DNA from: CANHBY01 sp031374415
GTDB taxonomy: Bacteria; Pseudomonadota; Gammaproteobacteria; Burkholderiales; Burkholderiaceae_C
Assembly: GCA_031374415.1 (NCBI GenBank)
Contig: JANMGB010000259.1
Location: 1 to 64,000, forward strand
Direction: 5' to 3'
Length of the DNA: 64,000 nt
The notes beneath the pieces were generated by a model, which did not search any database, was not told the origin of the DNA, and saw nothing but the letters and a program-made list of their open reading frames with translations. Position numbers and translations under genes: made by a program. Numbering within the stretch: the stretch's first letter is position 1; each line of letters starts with the position of its first letter. Positions 1 to 7,831 of this stretch are shown here, in pieces.

Positions 1-30
1 TCCAGCAGCAGGATCGCCCCGACAACTGAA

Positions 31-103
31 GCCGTCCTGCGGACGGCGCGCTATCCCCCTCCACCCAATCCGGTCGGCTTCGCCTCTGGGCCGCTTCGCG
101 GCC
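31..103. repeat. Two short GC-rich hairpins at the window edge
   Basis: The first 102 bases hold no gene that can be supported. They contain two perfect short palindromes: GCCGTC-ctgcg-GACGGC at 31-47 and GGCCGC-ttc-GCGGCC at 89-103. The second ends on the stop codon of the minus-strand helicase gene (stop at 103-105). No run of T follows either stem on either strand, so they are not classical intrinsic terminators, though they could stabilise the 3' end of the helicase message. The clustered style resembles the hairpins at 12054-12146. Confidence 0.45.
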
Positions 104-2097
104 TACCGCAATGGATGGAGCCCCCCGCGCATTCGGTGGGCGGCCCTTAGTGATGCCAACCAATCAAGCGCCTCAGCCTCTGAACTGAGCGTCGTCATGG
201 GCGGCAAGGCCGCCGTTAAGCGCTTTCCGTAGCTCATTTTCGCCATCCGGGGATCACAAACCACCAACAGTCCGTGATCGGTCTCGCTGCGAATCAAGCG
301 GCCCGCCCCTTGTTTCAGCGAGACCGCGGCTTCAGCAACAAAGAACTCGGTGAACGCGTTGCGCCCCTGCTCCTGAAGGCGTCGCACGCGAGCCTCCACC
401 CAAGGATCGTGCGGAGGCGGAAAGGGCAACTTGTCTATCACGACGCACTGCAGCGCATCACCCCGCACGTCGATCCCCTCCCAGAAACTCTGCGACCCGA
501 CCAACACGCACTGCGAGTTCGCTAGAAATTGATCGATGAGCTGACGTTTAGGGCTGTCGCCTTGCTGCAGAACAATCAGTTCATCGCCCTCACGTTTGAA
601 CTCAGCTTGCAGCGCCTCCCCAATGGCGCGCAACGCGCGCAGAGTCGTTGTCAATACAAAGGTTCGCCCGCCCAAGGCCCTGGCACACCGAGCCGCCAGG
701 ACAGCCACCGCCTGCGGATGATTTACTTCGCTGGGTGCCGGGAATACCGGGGGAACAAACAAGCGGGCGTGTCGAGCATAGTCAAAAGGGCTGTCCGCAC
801 GCAAGGTGGTCGCCCCCTCCAGGCCTGTCGCCTGGGTGAACCAAGACAAAGCCGCGTCTTCACCGAGCGTGGCAGACGTGAACACCCAAGCCTTGGCCGA
901 ACCCTCAATTTGCTCTGTCAGCGCATGCCGAATGTCGAGAGGTGACTCCATCATGCGCGCGTGAAGGGCCGTTAGTTCAATCCATCTCACCACATCCACA
1001 GAAGCTGGCTTAGAGAAGGCCTCGGCACGCTCCGCCAAAGACTCCGCACGCTCCAAGAGCTTGCCCATGTCGCCCGACACCCCCGACACGGACTCCAGGG
1101 CCAGCACCAGCGCCTGCAGGCTCAGACCGAGCTCGTGCAGTGCTTGACTAAACTCGGCCACCTCAGCCCGCTCATGCCAACGTAGCTTCGTAGTCTGACG
1201 CACAGAGCGAATCGTGCCTGCACAGGCTAAACGCCAACGCAGCATGGCGCGCTCACTGGCACTGACCAAGTCCGCCCAAGGCATCAGCCCACGGGCTTGC
1301 TCCAGCCCCACGCGCAACAGATCGCGATGAAAATCCACCAATTGAGCACTGCCCAGGTTCTCACCCAAGAACTGAATGCCCGCTTCAGGCAACTGATGCG
1401 CCTCATCAAACACAGCAACCTCAACACTGGGTAGCAGCTCCGCCATACCCGTGTCACGCAAGTTCAGATCAGCAAAAAACAAGTGATGGTTCACAACCAC
1501 AACGTCCGCAGCCATCGCCTCGCGTCTCGCGCGAAAAACATGACACCCCTTGAACTGCGGACACTCCGATCCCAAGCAGTTGTCTCTTGTCGACGTGACC
1601 AACGGGATGACACTGCTGCGCTCATCCAGCGCATCAAGCTCAGCCAAATCGCCTGTGCGGGTGGTTTGGGACCAACGTTCGATCTTGGCCAGGGTGAGCA
1701 CCGACCAGCGATCGGGCAGTTCACCATGGCGCGCCATCTCGAGCCGGTGGGTGCAAAGATAGCTGGCACGCCCTTTGAGCATGGCTGCGGACAAAGGCAT
1801 GCCCAAGGCCGAGCTCAAACGAGGCAAATCCCGAAGATAGAGCTGATCCTGCAAGCTCTTGGTGGCCGTGCTGATCAAAGTTCGGGCGCCCGACAACAAA
1901 ACCGGCACCAGATAAGCGAAAGTTTTACCCACGCCAGTTCCAGCCTCCGTGACCAGCACGGTCCCGTCGTCAATCACCTGCGCCACTGCACGCGCCATCG
2001 CAAGCTGAGCAGGCCTGACCTGATAGCCCGGGTCAGACATCGCGAGTGGCCCATCAGGGGCAAAGACGGCGACAACCTCCTGGTGCAATGTACTCAT
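103..2097 (-). CDS. DinG/YoaA-family ATP-dependent DNA helicase
   Basis: A 664-residue XPD-like superfamily 2 helicase expected to unwind DNA 5'-3' with an iron-sulfur cluster. Walker A is EAGTGVGKT at residues 51-59 and the DEAH box is at 231-234. Four cysteines placed as in the Fe-S domain of this family are visible at C115, C174, C179 and C185. The C-terminal motif QGAGRLIRS with a following CDPR matches helicase motif VI. Length and order fit the YoaA-type branch better than the longer DinG with an exonuclease domain. The ATG at 2097 gives a normal N-terminus; the gene is divergent from the phosphatase at 2285. Function in damage repair or R-loop removal is known for relatives and inferred here. 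Confidence 0.9.
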   Translation of the reverse strand: MSTLHQEVVAVFAPDGPLAMSDPGYQVRPAQLAMARAVAQVIDDGTVLVTEAGTGVGKTFAYLVPVLLSGARTLISTATKSLQDQLYLRDLPRLSSALGMPLSAAMLKGRASYLCTHRLEMARHGELPDRWSVLTLAKIERWSQTTRTGDLAELDALDERSSVIPLVTSTRDNCLGSECPQFKGCHVFRARREAMAADVVVVNHHLFFADLNLRDTGMAELLPSVEVAVFDEAHQLPEAGIQFLGENLGSAQLVDFHRDLLRVGLEQARGLMPWADLVSASERAMLRWRLACAGTIRSVRQTTKLRWHERAEVAEFSQALHELGLSLQALVLALESVSGVSGDMGKLLERAESLAERAEAFSKPASVDVVRWIELTALHARMMESPLDIRHALTEQIEGSAKAWVFTSATLGEDAALSWFTQATGLEGATTLRADSPFDYARHARLFVPPVFPAPSEVNHPQAVAVLAARCARALGGRTFVLTTTLRALRAIGEALQAEFKREGDELIVLQQGDSPKRQLIDQFLANSQCVLVGSQSFWEGIDVRGDALQCVVIDKLPFPPPHDPWVEARVRRLQEQGRNAFTEFFVAEAAVSLKQGAGRLIRSETDHGLLVVCDPRMAKMSYGKRLTAALPPMTTLSSEAEALDWLASLRAAHRMRGGLHPLR

Positions 2098-2284
2098 GCA
2101 AGCGCAGGTGTATCGAACACCGCCCCTGATCTGGTGATGTCGTCACGCAGCAACAAACGACGCTTTGCTAAACGCCGCAGACGCAGCTCAATCAATGGCC
2201 TTGCCAAAGAGTGCAAGTTATCAGTCATGGGCATGTGAAGACCATCACGGTCGCTTGAGGTTGAATGAGTTTATAGTTTTCGAC

Positions 2285-3070
2285 ATGAGCACCAGCCTCC
2301 CAAAATACCGCCTAACAGCCGCCACCGGCATTCACCGTGGTGACCGCGCTTACCAACAAGATCAGGTTCAGGTACTTCCCCACCCCCACATCGCAGGCTG
2401 CGTTCTGGCCGTGCTAGCCGATGGCATGGGTGGAAAAAGTGGCGGGCGCAAAGCGGCCGATCAAGTCCTGCTGACGGCCCGCCAGCTCTTTGAGAGGTTC
2501 GCGCCCAGCAAAGACGATGCTGGAGAAGCCCTGCGTCAGTTGACACAGGAGGCCCACCTGATGATCAAGCTGACCGCCATTACCTCGGAAGAAGAACCTC
2601 ACAGCACCTTGGCGGCCTTCATCGTCATGCCAGACCGGGATGCTTTTTCCGTGCATGCCGGTGATTCTCGCATCTACCACTTCCGCGGCTCAGACTTGAT
2701 TTTTCGCAGCACCGACCATTCCTACGTTCAGCGCTTGGTGAGCGAGGGACAAATCAGCGAAGAAGAGGCCAACAGCCATCCCCAATCAAATTTGCTGACG
2801 GGTTGTTTGGGCACTGTACAAGACCCGCCACTGAACATCCAACGGCTAGAACGGCTGGAAACAGGCGACGCCCTGATGGTTTGCAGTGACGGCCTATGGC
2901 ACTACTTCACACCCCGAGAGCTAGGCGCCATTGTCCATGCGCTGCCCCCCCGGGAAGCCAGCGAAATGCTGATCAGCAAAGCGCGACACCGCGCCAGAGG
3001 GGGGGGGGACAACCTGTCATTGGCTCTGGTACGCGTTGAGCCTCTGGACGACGCGACGCGCAGGCACTGA
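2285..3070 (+). CDS. PP2C-family Ser/Thr protein phosphatase
   Basis: A 261-residue single-domain PPM/PP2C phosphatase that would remove phosphate from serine or threonine using two metal ions. Visible motifs in order: RGDRAYQQDQ near the N-terminus, LADGMGGKSGG with the metal-binding DG pair, HAGDSRIY, CSDGLW, and GGGDNLSLALV containing the final metal-binding Asp-Asn. An upstream in-frame ATG at 2165 exists, but the extra 40 residues do not look like protein of this family, so the ATG at 2285 (MSTSLPKYRL) is chosen. No transmembrane segment or kinase gene sits beside it, so the partner kinase is unknown. Its last 54 bases overlap the 3' end of the opposite-strand gene at 3017-3610. Confidence 0.87.
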   Translation: MSTSLPKYRLTAATGIHRGDRAYQQDQVQVLPHPHIAGCVLAVLADGMGGKSGGRKAADQVLLTARQLFERFAPSKDDAGEALRQLTQEAHLMIKLTAITSEEEPHSTLAAFIVMPDRDAFSVHAGDSRIYHFRGSDLIFRSTDHSYVQRLVSEGQISEEEANSHPQSNLLTGCLGTVQDPPLNIQRLERLETGDALMVCSDGLWHYFTPRELGAIVHALPPREASEMLISKARHRARGGGDNLSLALVRVEPLDDATRRH

Positions 3071-3610
3071 CACTCCACCCCACCCATGCTGCAACACGGC
3101 AGGGTCATCAACATCCACGGCGTGGCCAGGATACCGCGCCAATAGACGCTGAGTGCCCCTCTCGTGCACCTGCAGCGCAATAAGCTCAGAGAAGAACTCT
3201 GGGCCAAACCCCACCGGAAAACCCCTCAGCCCTTTGTACTGCGGAAACACCAACGAGGACGCACTCAGACCTTCTGCCAACAAACGCAGAGTTTCAGACT
3301 GAATATCAGGCATGTTGGCAGGCAAAACAAGCCAGCCCTCGGCATGCGGACGGGCCAAAACCGCCTCAGCAATGCAGGCGCCGAAAGAGCCCTGTGCGAG
3401 GCGATCACGCATCGAACACACCAAATCACCTTCGGCGGCCACAAGCAAACGAAGGGCACCAAAAAACGACGGGGTTGTTGAAAGCACCCAGGGCAAATTG
3501 TTGAGGCACAGCTTGCCCAGCAAATCACCGACGCCCTCTGTGCAACTCACATCGCCAGCACCCTGAGGCACTTCAGCAGCCACCACAATGACAGTTGGAC
3601 ACTTTGGCAT
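3017..3610 (-). CDS. Degenerate MobA/MocA-like nucleotidyltransferase
   Basis: A 197-residue protein resembling the nucleotidyltransferases that attach CMP or GMP to molybdopterin (MocA/MobA-like). The resemblance lies in the alternating beta strands, the segment GWLVLPANMPDIQSETL, and VFPQYKGLRGFPVGF, which matches the family substrate loop. Key features are altered: the N-terminal glycine-rich GxGxR nucleotide loop is replaced by VVAAEVPQGAG, the metal-binding Asp of the usual ADMP is Asn, and the C-terminal Asp-rich closing motif is lost after DVDDPAVL. The start ATG (3608-3610) has a good Shine-Dalgarno (GAGGAAC). It runs antisense into the PP2C gene for 54 bases. It may be a non-catalytic relative or a decaying gene; function unassigned. 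Confidence 0.62.
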   Translation of the reverse strand: MPKCPTVIVVAAEVPQGAGDVSCTEGVGDLLGKLCLNNLPWVLSTTPSFFGALRLLVAAEGDLVCSMRDRLAQGSFGACIAEAVLARPHAEGWLVLPANMPDIQSETLRLLAEGLSASSLVFPQYKGLRGFPVGFGPEFFSELIALQVHERGTQRLLARYPGHAVDVDDPAVLQHGWGGVSVPARRVVQRLNAYQSQ

Positions 3611-3729
3611 GGCGGTTCCTCGGTGAAGAAGGAGGCCTTCATCATGTCCAATTTGATGCAGCGCAACAAGAGTAACTTCACCTAAGGCATTCCCCCAATA
3701 TCAGCCGGTCTGCGTCCTATACTGACCCT

Positions 3730-4371
3730 ATGGAGAACATTGCTGACCTTCGCAAGAACTACGAGCTTGCTGCCCTCGACGAGCTGGCCTCCCAGTCCGA
3801 CCCCCTGGCGCAATTTCGGATTTGGTTTCAACAGGCTCTTGACGCGCAGGTACCCGAGCCCAACGCCATGACCCTGGCCACGGTGAGCGAGGATGGTCGT
3901 CCGTCGGCGCGCATTGTGTTGGTCAAAGACTTCGACGAACGCGGCCTGGTGTGGTACACCAACTACGAGAGTCGGAAAAGCCGTGAACTAGACACGCGTC
4001 CTTTGGCTGCACTTCAGTTTCACTGGGTCGAAATGGAACGTGTTGTTCGCATCGAAGGCAGCGTTCATCGAGTCAGCCCGCAAGAATCAGACGTTTATTA
4101 CGACTCGCGTCCGCTGGCCTCACGCTTGGGTGCATGGGCCTCCCCCCAAAGCAGCGTCGTGGCATCTCGGGACGCCCTCGAAAATGCCATGGCTCAAGCC
4201 CAAGCCAAGTATGGAGATGCCCCGCCCCGCCCACCTCACTGGGGCGGATTCAGGCTGGTGCCGGACTGTTGGGAGTTCTGGCAAGGACGCCCATCAAGAC
4301 TGCATGACCGCCTGCGCTACCGCTGCGAGCCAGGCGCGTCAACCTGGCAAAGAGAGCGCCTGGCGCCCTAG
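3730..4371 (+). CDS. pdxH: Pyridoxamine 5'-phosphate oxidase
   Basis: A 213-residue FMN enzyme that oxidises pyridoxamine or pyridoxine 5'-phosphate to pyridoxal 5'-phosphate, the last step of vitamin B6 cofactor synthesis. The family pattern is complete: the N-terminal RKNYELAALDE, the FMN-binding RIVLVKDFDERGLVWYTNY, SRKSRELD, the substrate region QSSVVASRDALE, and the C-terminal signature WEFWQGRPSRLHDRLRY. Length is typical. No Shine-Dalgarno precedes the ATG, and a -10-like TATACT lies at 3718-3723, only seven bases upstream, so a leaderless or near-leaderless transcript is possible. The stop TAG (4369-4371) lies inside the terminal repeat of the small element at 4368-4535, which therefore sets the C-terminus. 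Confidence 0.95.
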   Translation: MENIADLRKNYELAALDELASQSDPLAQFRIWFQQALDAQVPEPNAMTLATVSEDGRPSARIVLVKDFDERGLVWYTNYESRKSRELDTRPLAALQFHWVEMERVVRIEGSVHRVSPQESDVYYDSRPLASRLGAWASPQSSVVASRDALENAMAQAQAKYGDAPPRPPHWGGFRLVPDCWEFWQGRPSRLHDRLRYRCEPGASTWQRERLAP

Positions 4372-4535
4372 TACCCCGTCTCAGTGAATTTGCAAGGTTG
4401 GAAGCCGTGTCTTCATCCGCCATGCGTCGTTGCAAATCCACGCGATACCAACGGGTATCGCTGCGGTTTGCGCCTAGCCTGACGAATGAATCCATCGACT
4501 TCGAACCTTTCAAATCCACTGAGACGGGGTACTAG
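4368..4535. mobile_element. Small terminal-inverted-repeat element, copy 1 (MITE-like)
   Basis: A 168-bp segment bounded by 32-bp inverted repeats (4368-4399 and 4504-4535) that match at 30 of 32 positions. The outer end reads CTAGTACCCCGTCTCAGTG. The same repeat ends bound a second element at 35911-36198, whose interior is unrelated. The interior here has no gene but holds a perfect 8-bp hairpin at 4442-4461 (GCGATACC / GGTATCGC). No transposase is encoded, so it would need one in trans. CTAG flanks both ends; because it is palindromic it could be part of the repeat or a target duplication. The left repeat supplies the stop codon of pdxH. Confidence 0.6.
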
Positions 4536-4655
4536 TCCAGCAACGCGACGCGCGCATGGCGCACGGATACATCGATTTCATTTTGATCGGATCGCTCTGT
4601 CTCGGCAGATTCACCGTATCATGGTTCTCGTCCCAGCCATTGCCACTAAAGCGCC

Positions 4656-5852
4656 ATGACCTCCGGATTCCAATGGGAAGATCCGTTTTTGCTGAGCGAA
4701 CAGCTGACGGGGGAAGAACGTGCCATTCAAAATGCCGCGGCCCAATACTGCCAAACTCGACTACAGCCGCGCGTACAGCAACATGCGAGGGACGGTGTCT
4801 TTGATCGCACCATCCTGACCGAAATGGGCCACCTGGGCATGCTGGGTGCCACCATCGAAGGCTACGGATGCGCTGGCATCAACCATGTCGGCTATGGCTT
4901 GATGGCTCGCGAGGTAGAGCGTGTTGACAGCGGCTACCGCAGTGCCATGAGTGTGCAGAGCTCGCTGGTCATGCACCCCATCCATGCATTCGGGTCTGAG
5001 GCACAGCGACAAAAGTTTCTACCCAAACTGGCTTCTGGCGAGTGGGTCGGTTGCTTCGGCCTCACAGAATCCGATCACGGTAGCGACCCTGGCGCGATGG
5101 CGTCACGTGCGCACCCGGTGAGCGGAGGCTACAGGCTGCAAGGCAGCAAAATGTGGATCACCAATGCGCCGATTGCCGATGTGATTCTTGTGTGGGCCAA
5201 GCTGGCATCGCCTTCTGGCGAGACGCCCTCGGCTCACGCGATTCGAGGCTTCATTCTCGAGCGCTCAATGACCGGACTGAGCACGCCCACGATTGATGGC
5301 AAACTGAGTTTGAGGGCCTCCACCACAGGTGAAATCGTCATGGATGACGTGGAGGTTCCCGAGGAGAACATGCTCCCCCATGCACAAGGCCTCAAAGGGC
5401 CATTCTCGTGCTTGAACAAGGCCCGCTACGGCATCGCCTGGGGGGCCATGGGGGCCGCAGAGTTCTGCTGGCACGCCGCGCGCCGGTACACCCTCGAGCG
5501 ATCCCAATTCGGGCGGCCCCTGGCCCGAAACCAGCTGATTCAAATCAAGCTGGCCAATATGCAAACTGAAATCAGTTTGGGGCTGCAAGCCTGCCTGCGG
5601 GTAGGTCGCCTGCTAGACGAGGATCACGCCACCCCCGAGATGATCAGCCTGATCAAACGCAACAACTGCGGCAAAGCACTGGATATCGCCCGCACTGCCA
5701 GAGACATGCATGGTGGCAATGGGATTCATGACGAATACCATGTGATGAGACATATGGTGAACCTTGAAGCTGTCAACACCTACGAAGGAACGCACGACAT
5801 CCATGGACTCATTCTGGGCCGCGCCCAAACTGGCCTGGCGGCGTTTGACTGA
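4656..5852 (+). CDS. gcdH: Glutaryl-CoA dehydrogenase
   Basis: A 398-residue acyl-CoA dehydrogenase that oxidises and decarboxylates glutaryl-CoA to crotonyl-CoA in lysine, hydroxylysine and tryptophan catabolism, passing electrons to electron-transfer flavoprotein. The N-terminal FQWEDPFLL, the FAD/substrate block CFGLTESDHGSDPGAM, KMWITNAPIADV, and the C-terminal catalytic-base region VNTYEGTHDIHGLILGRA are typical of this subfamily rather than of generic acyl-CoA dehydrogenases. Length is normal. The ATG at 4656 gives the expected N-terminus, although no strong Shine-Dalgarno is seen. The next gene begins at the base after its stop codon, so the two are probably one transcript. Confidence 0.92.
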   Translation: MTSGFQWEDPFLLSEQLTGEERAIQNAAAQYCQTRLQPRVQQHARDGVFDRTILTEMGHLGMLGATIEGYGCAGINHVGYGLMAREVERVDSGYRSAMSVQSSLVMHPIHAFGSEAQRQKFLPKLASGEWVGCFGLTESDHGSDPGAMASRAHPVSGGYRLQGSKMWITNAPIADVILVWAKLASPSGETPSAHAIRGFILERSMTGLSTPTIDGKLSLRASTTGEIVMDDVEVPEENMLPHAQGLKGPFSCLNKARYGIAWGAMGAAEFCWHAARRYTLERSQFGRPLARNQLIQIKLANMQTEISLGLQACLRVGRLLDEDHATPEMISLIKRNNCGKALDIARTARDMHGGNGIHDEYHVMRHMVNLEAVNTYEGTHDIHGLILGRAQTGLAAFD

Positions 5853-6659
5853 ATGCCTGCGCTGACCGACCTCCTTGCCCTGGCAGGCATAGAACATCTC
5901 AAGCCTATCGCGACGGCTTTGCTCTTGCCGCCCGCACCTTTGGTCGCCCTCATTTTGTGGGGTGCGCTGGTCATTCCTCGCAGGCGTCTCGCGGGCTGGT
6001 TGCTCATCCTGTTCAGCCTGATCGTCTTATGGCTGTCAGGTTGTATAGGGTGGGCCCGCGTGCTCGAGACTCAGCTGATGACCATTCCGCCGACCCTGAG
6101 CGCGGAACGAATCCAGAAACTGCGAGCATCCCCCGACACGGCTATTGTGATTTTGGGCGGCGGTAGAGAGCGGCATGCCCCGGAATACCAGTCCTCAAAC
6201 CTCTCTGAAGCCTCGCTTGAGCGATTACGCTATGGGCTTTGGCTTGCCCGGGCTACTCAGCTCCCAGTCGCATTCAGCGGCGGGGTTGGCTGGGCTCAGG
6301 CCGATGGAGATTCTGAAGCGCAAATTGCAGCACGCATTGCAGAGCTGGAATTCAATCGGGCTCTCGACTGGACAGAAATTCGCTCAAAAGACACGCGCGA
6401 AAACGCGGCCTTCACCCTACCCATCCTGAGCCGTACTGACATCCATCACGTGATCATCGTCACCCATGGATGGCACATGCCACGTGCAGTAGCCGCCTTT
6501 CAAGCAGCCTCCCAGGGGAACATGACCTTCGAGCCAGCGCCCATGGGGCTTGGCACAGATATTCAACCCAGCGGCCTTGAATGGATCCCAACCTCAGATG
6601 GATTTTCCCGAAACCGGAGAGTGGGCAAAGAGTTGCTAGGCATACGCCTAGGGTTTTAA
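5853..6659 (+). CDS. YdcF/ElyC-type DUF218 membrane protein
   Basis: A 268-residue protein with two hydrophobic N-terminal segments (about residues 15-65), then a soluble DUF218 domain. Family landmarks are IVILGGGRERHAPEY, RLRYGLWLARATQLPVAFSGG, the acidic SKDTRENA, and VTHGWHMPRAVAAF. Relatives such as ElyC act on envelope carbon-lipid metabolism in enterobacteria and others are called vancomycin-resistance-like, but no catalytic activity is proved for the family. The ATG follows the gcdH stop codon directly. This is an odd metabolic pairing, so co-transcription probably reflects gene packing rather than shared function. Confidence 0.82.
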   Translation: MPALTDLLALAGIEHLKPIATALLLPPAPLVALILWGALVIPRRRLAGWLLILFSLIVLWLSGCIGWARVLETQLMTIPPTLSAERIQKLRASPDTAIVILGGGRERHAPEYQSSNLSEASLERLRYGLWLARATQLPVAFSGGVGWAQADGDSEAQIAARIAELEFNRALDWTEIRSKDTRENAAFTLPILSRTDIHHVIIVTHGWHMPRAVAAFQAASQGNMTFEPAPMGLGTDIQPSGLEWIPTSDGFSRNRRVGKELLGIRLGF

Positions 6660-6685
6660 GCCCCCAGCCGGTGCGCGATCAGGCC

Positions 6686-7705
6686 TTAATTCGCAGCAAC
6701 CGTGTGACTCGTCTCGACCCACCGCCGAACCCGCTCCGCATCTCCGATGCGAGCAGACTTGCCGCTGGAATCCAGAAAAACCATGATCAACTGCCGACCA
6801 GCGAGTCGGGCCTGCATCACCAAACAGCGCCCTGCTTCTGAGATGTAGCCCGTCTTTTGTAAGCCGATATCCCAATCCGGTTTAGAGATCAAGCCGTTCG
6901 TGTTGCGGAATTGAAGCTGGCGCTGCCCTACATCAACCTCATAGGCTCGGGATGTAGAAAGATCACGAATGATCTGGTGCTGGTAGGCCGCATTGACCAA
7001 AATTGCCAAATCGTGGGCACTTGACTGGTTGTTGCTAGACAAACCCGTCGGTTCGACGTATCGGCTGTCCTTCATGCCCAAATCTCGTGCCTTGCGATTC
7101 ATCGCTGCAACGAAGGCAGCCAGTCCTCCAGGATACCCGCGGCCCAAGGCATGGGCCGCCCGATTTTCTGACGACATCAGGGCCAGATGCAACATCTCTT
7201 CGCGGCTCAATTGTGTTCCAACACGCAAGCGTGAATGACTGCCCTTTTCTGTGTCAACGTCAGCCTGCGAGATGGTCAACACTTCGTCCAAAGGCAATCC
7301 GGCCTCAGTCACCACCAAGGCTGTCATCAATTTGGTCAACGACGCAATAGGTAAAACCGCCTGCGAGTTCTTGCTGAACAGGACTTCATGGGTATCTTGA
7401 TCAACTACCAGCGCGACGCTGGATTTCAAGGCCAGTTGATCTGCGGTTTCATGCAAACCGTAAACCTGACCAAACGAAAGTTTGGTCGGCTCCGCCGGTG
7501 TCAGGCGAGCAGGTTTTCGTGAATAACTCACGCGGGACAATTTCACACGCGAAACCGCCTTCAACCTGGCAGAAGGAGTGGCCACATGTCGCGCCTTGGT
7601 CGCTTGAGTTGACTTCTTCTTCGCAGTCACTGAAGCCACAGCCGGCTCACTGCCACCCAGCCAACACAGGCCAATGACCAATCCCAAAGCCAAAATCTTA
7701 GACAT
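6686..7705 (-). CDS. pbpG: Periplasmic D-alanyl-D-alanine endopeptidase (PBP7-type)
   Basis: A 339-residue low-molecular-weight penicillin-binding protein that would cleave D-Ala-meso-DAP cross-links in peptidoglycan. A signal peptide is visible at the start at 7705 (MSKILALGLVIGLCWL ... ASVT), followed by a basic Ser/Thr/Lys-rich linker of about 50 residues. All three active-site motifs of the serine transferase fold are present: SLTK at about 122, SEN at about 179 and KTG at about 284. An ATG 24 codons further upstream is in frame but would bury the signal peptide. It lies downstream of leuA on the same strand with a gap of about 126 bases and no obvious terminator, so weak read-through is possible. 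Confidence 0.9.
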   Translation of the reverse strand: MSKILALGLVIGLCWLGGSEPAVASVTAKKKSTQATKARHVATPSARLKAVSRVKLSRVSYSRKPARLTPAEPTKLSFGQVYGLHETADQLALKSSVALVVDQDTHEVLFSKNSQAVLPIASLTKLMTALVVTEAGLPLDEVLTISQADVDTEKGSHSRLRVGTQLSREEMLHLALMSSENRAAHALGRGYPGGLAAFVAAMNRKARDLGMKDSRYVEPTGLSSNNQSSAHDLAILVNAAYQHQIIRDLSTSRAYEVDVGQRQLQFRNTNGLISKPDWDIGLQKTGYISEAGRCLVMQARLAGRQLIMVFLDSSGKSARIGDAERVRRWVETSHTVAAN

Positions 7706-7831
7706 GGTTCTCACACCAACCCCCCATTGAAGCAGCCAAACAAGTGTAGGCGAAAGAAAAAAAGCATGCAAGATCAAAAACTTACACGCCGTTTCTCAAG
7801 TCAAAGTTGATGGGACTCCACGCTAAAACCG

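Noticed and set aside
2255..2277. TTGAGG and TATAGT as promoter of the PP2C gene
   Set aside because: The spacer is only 11 bases, too short for a sigma-70 promoter.
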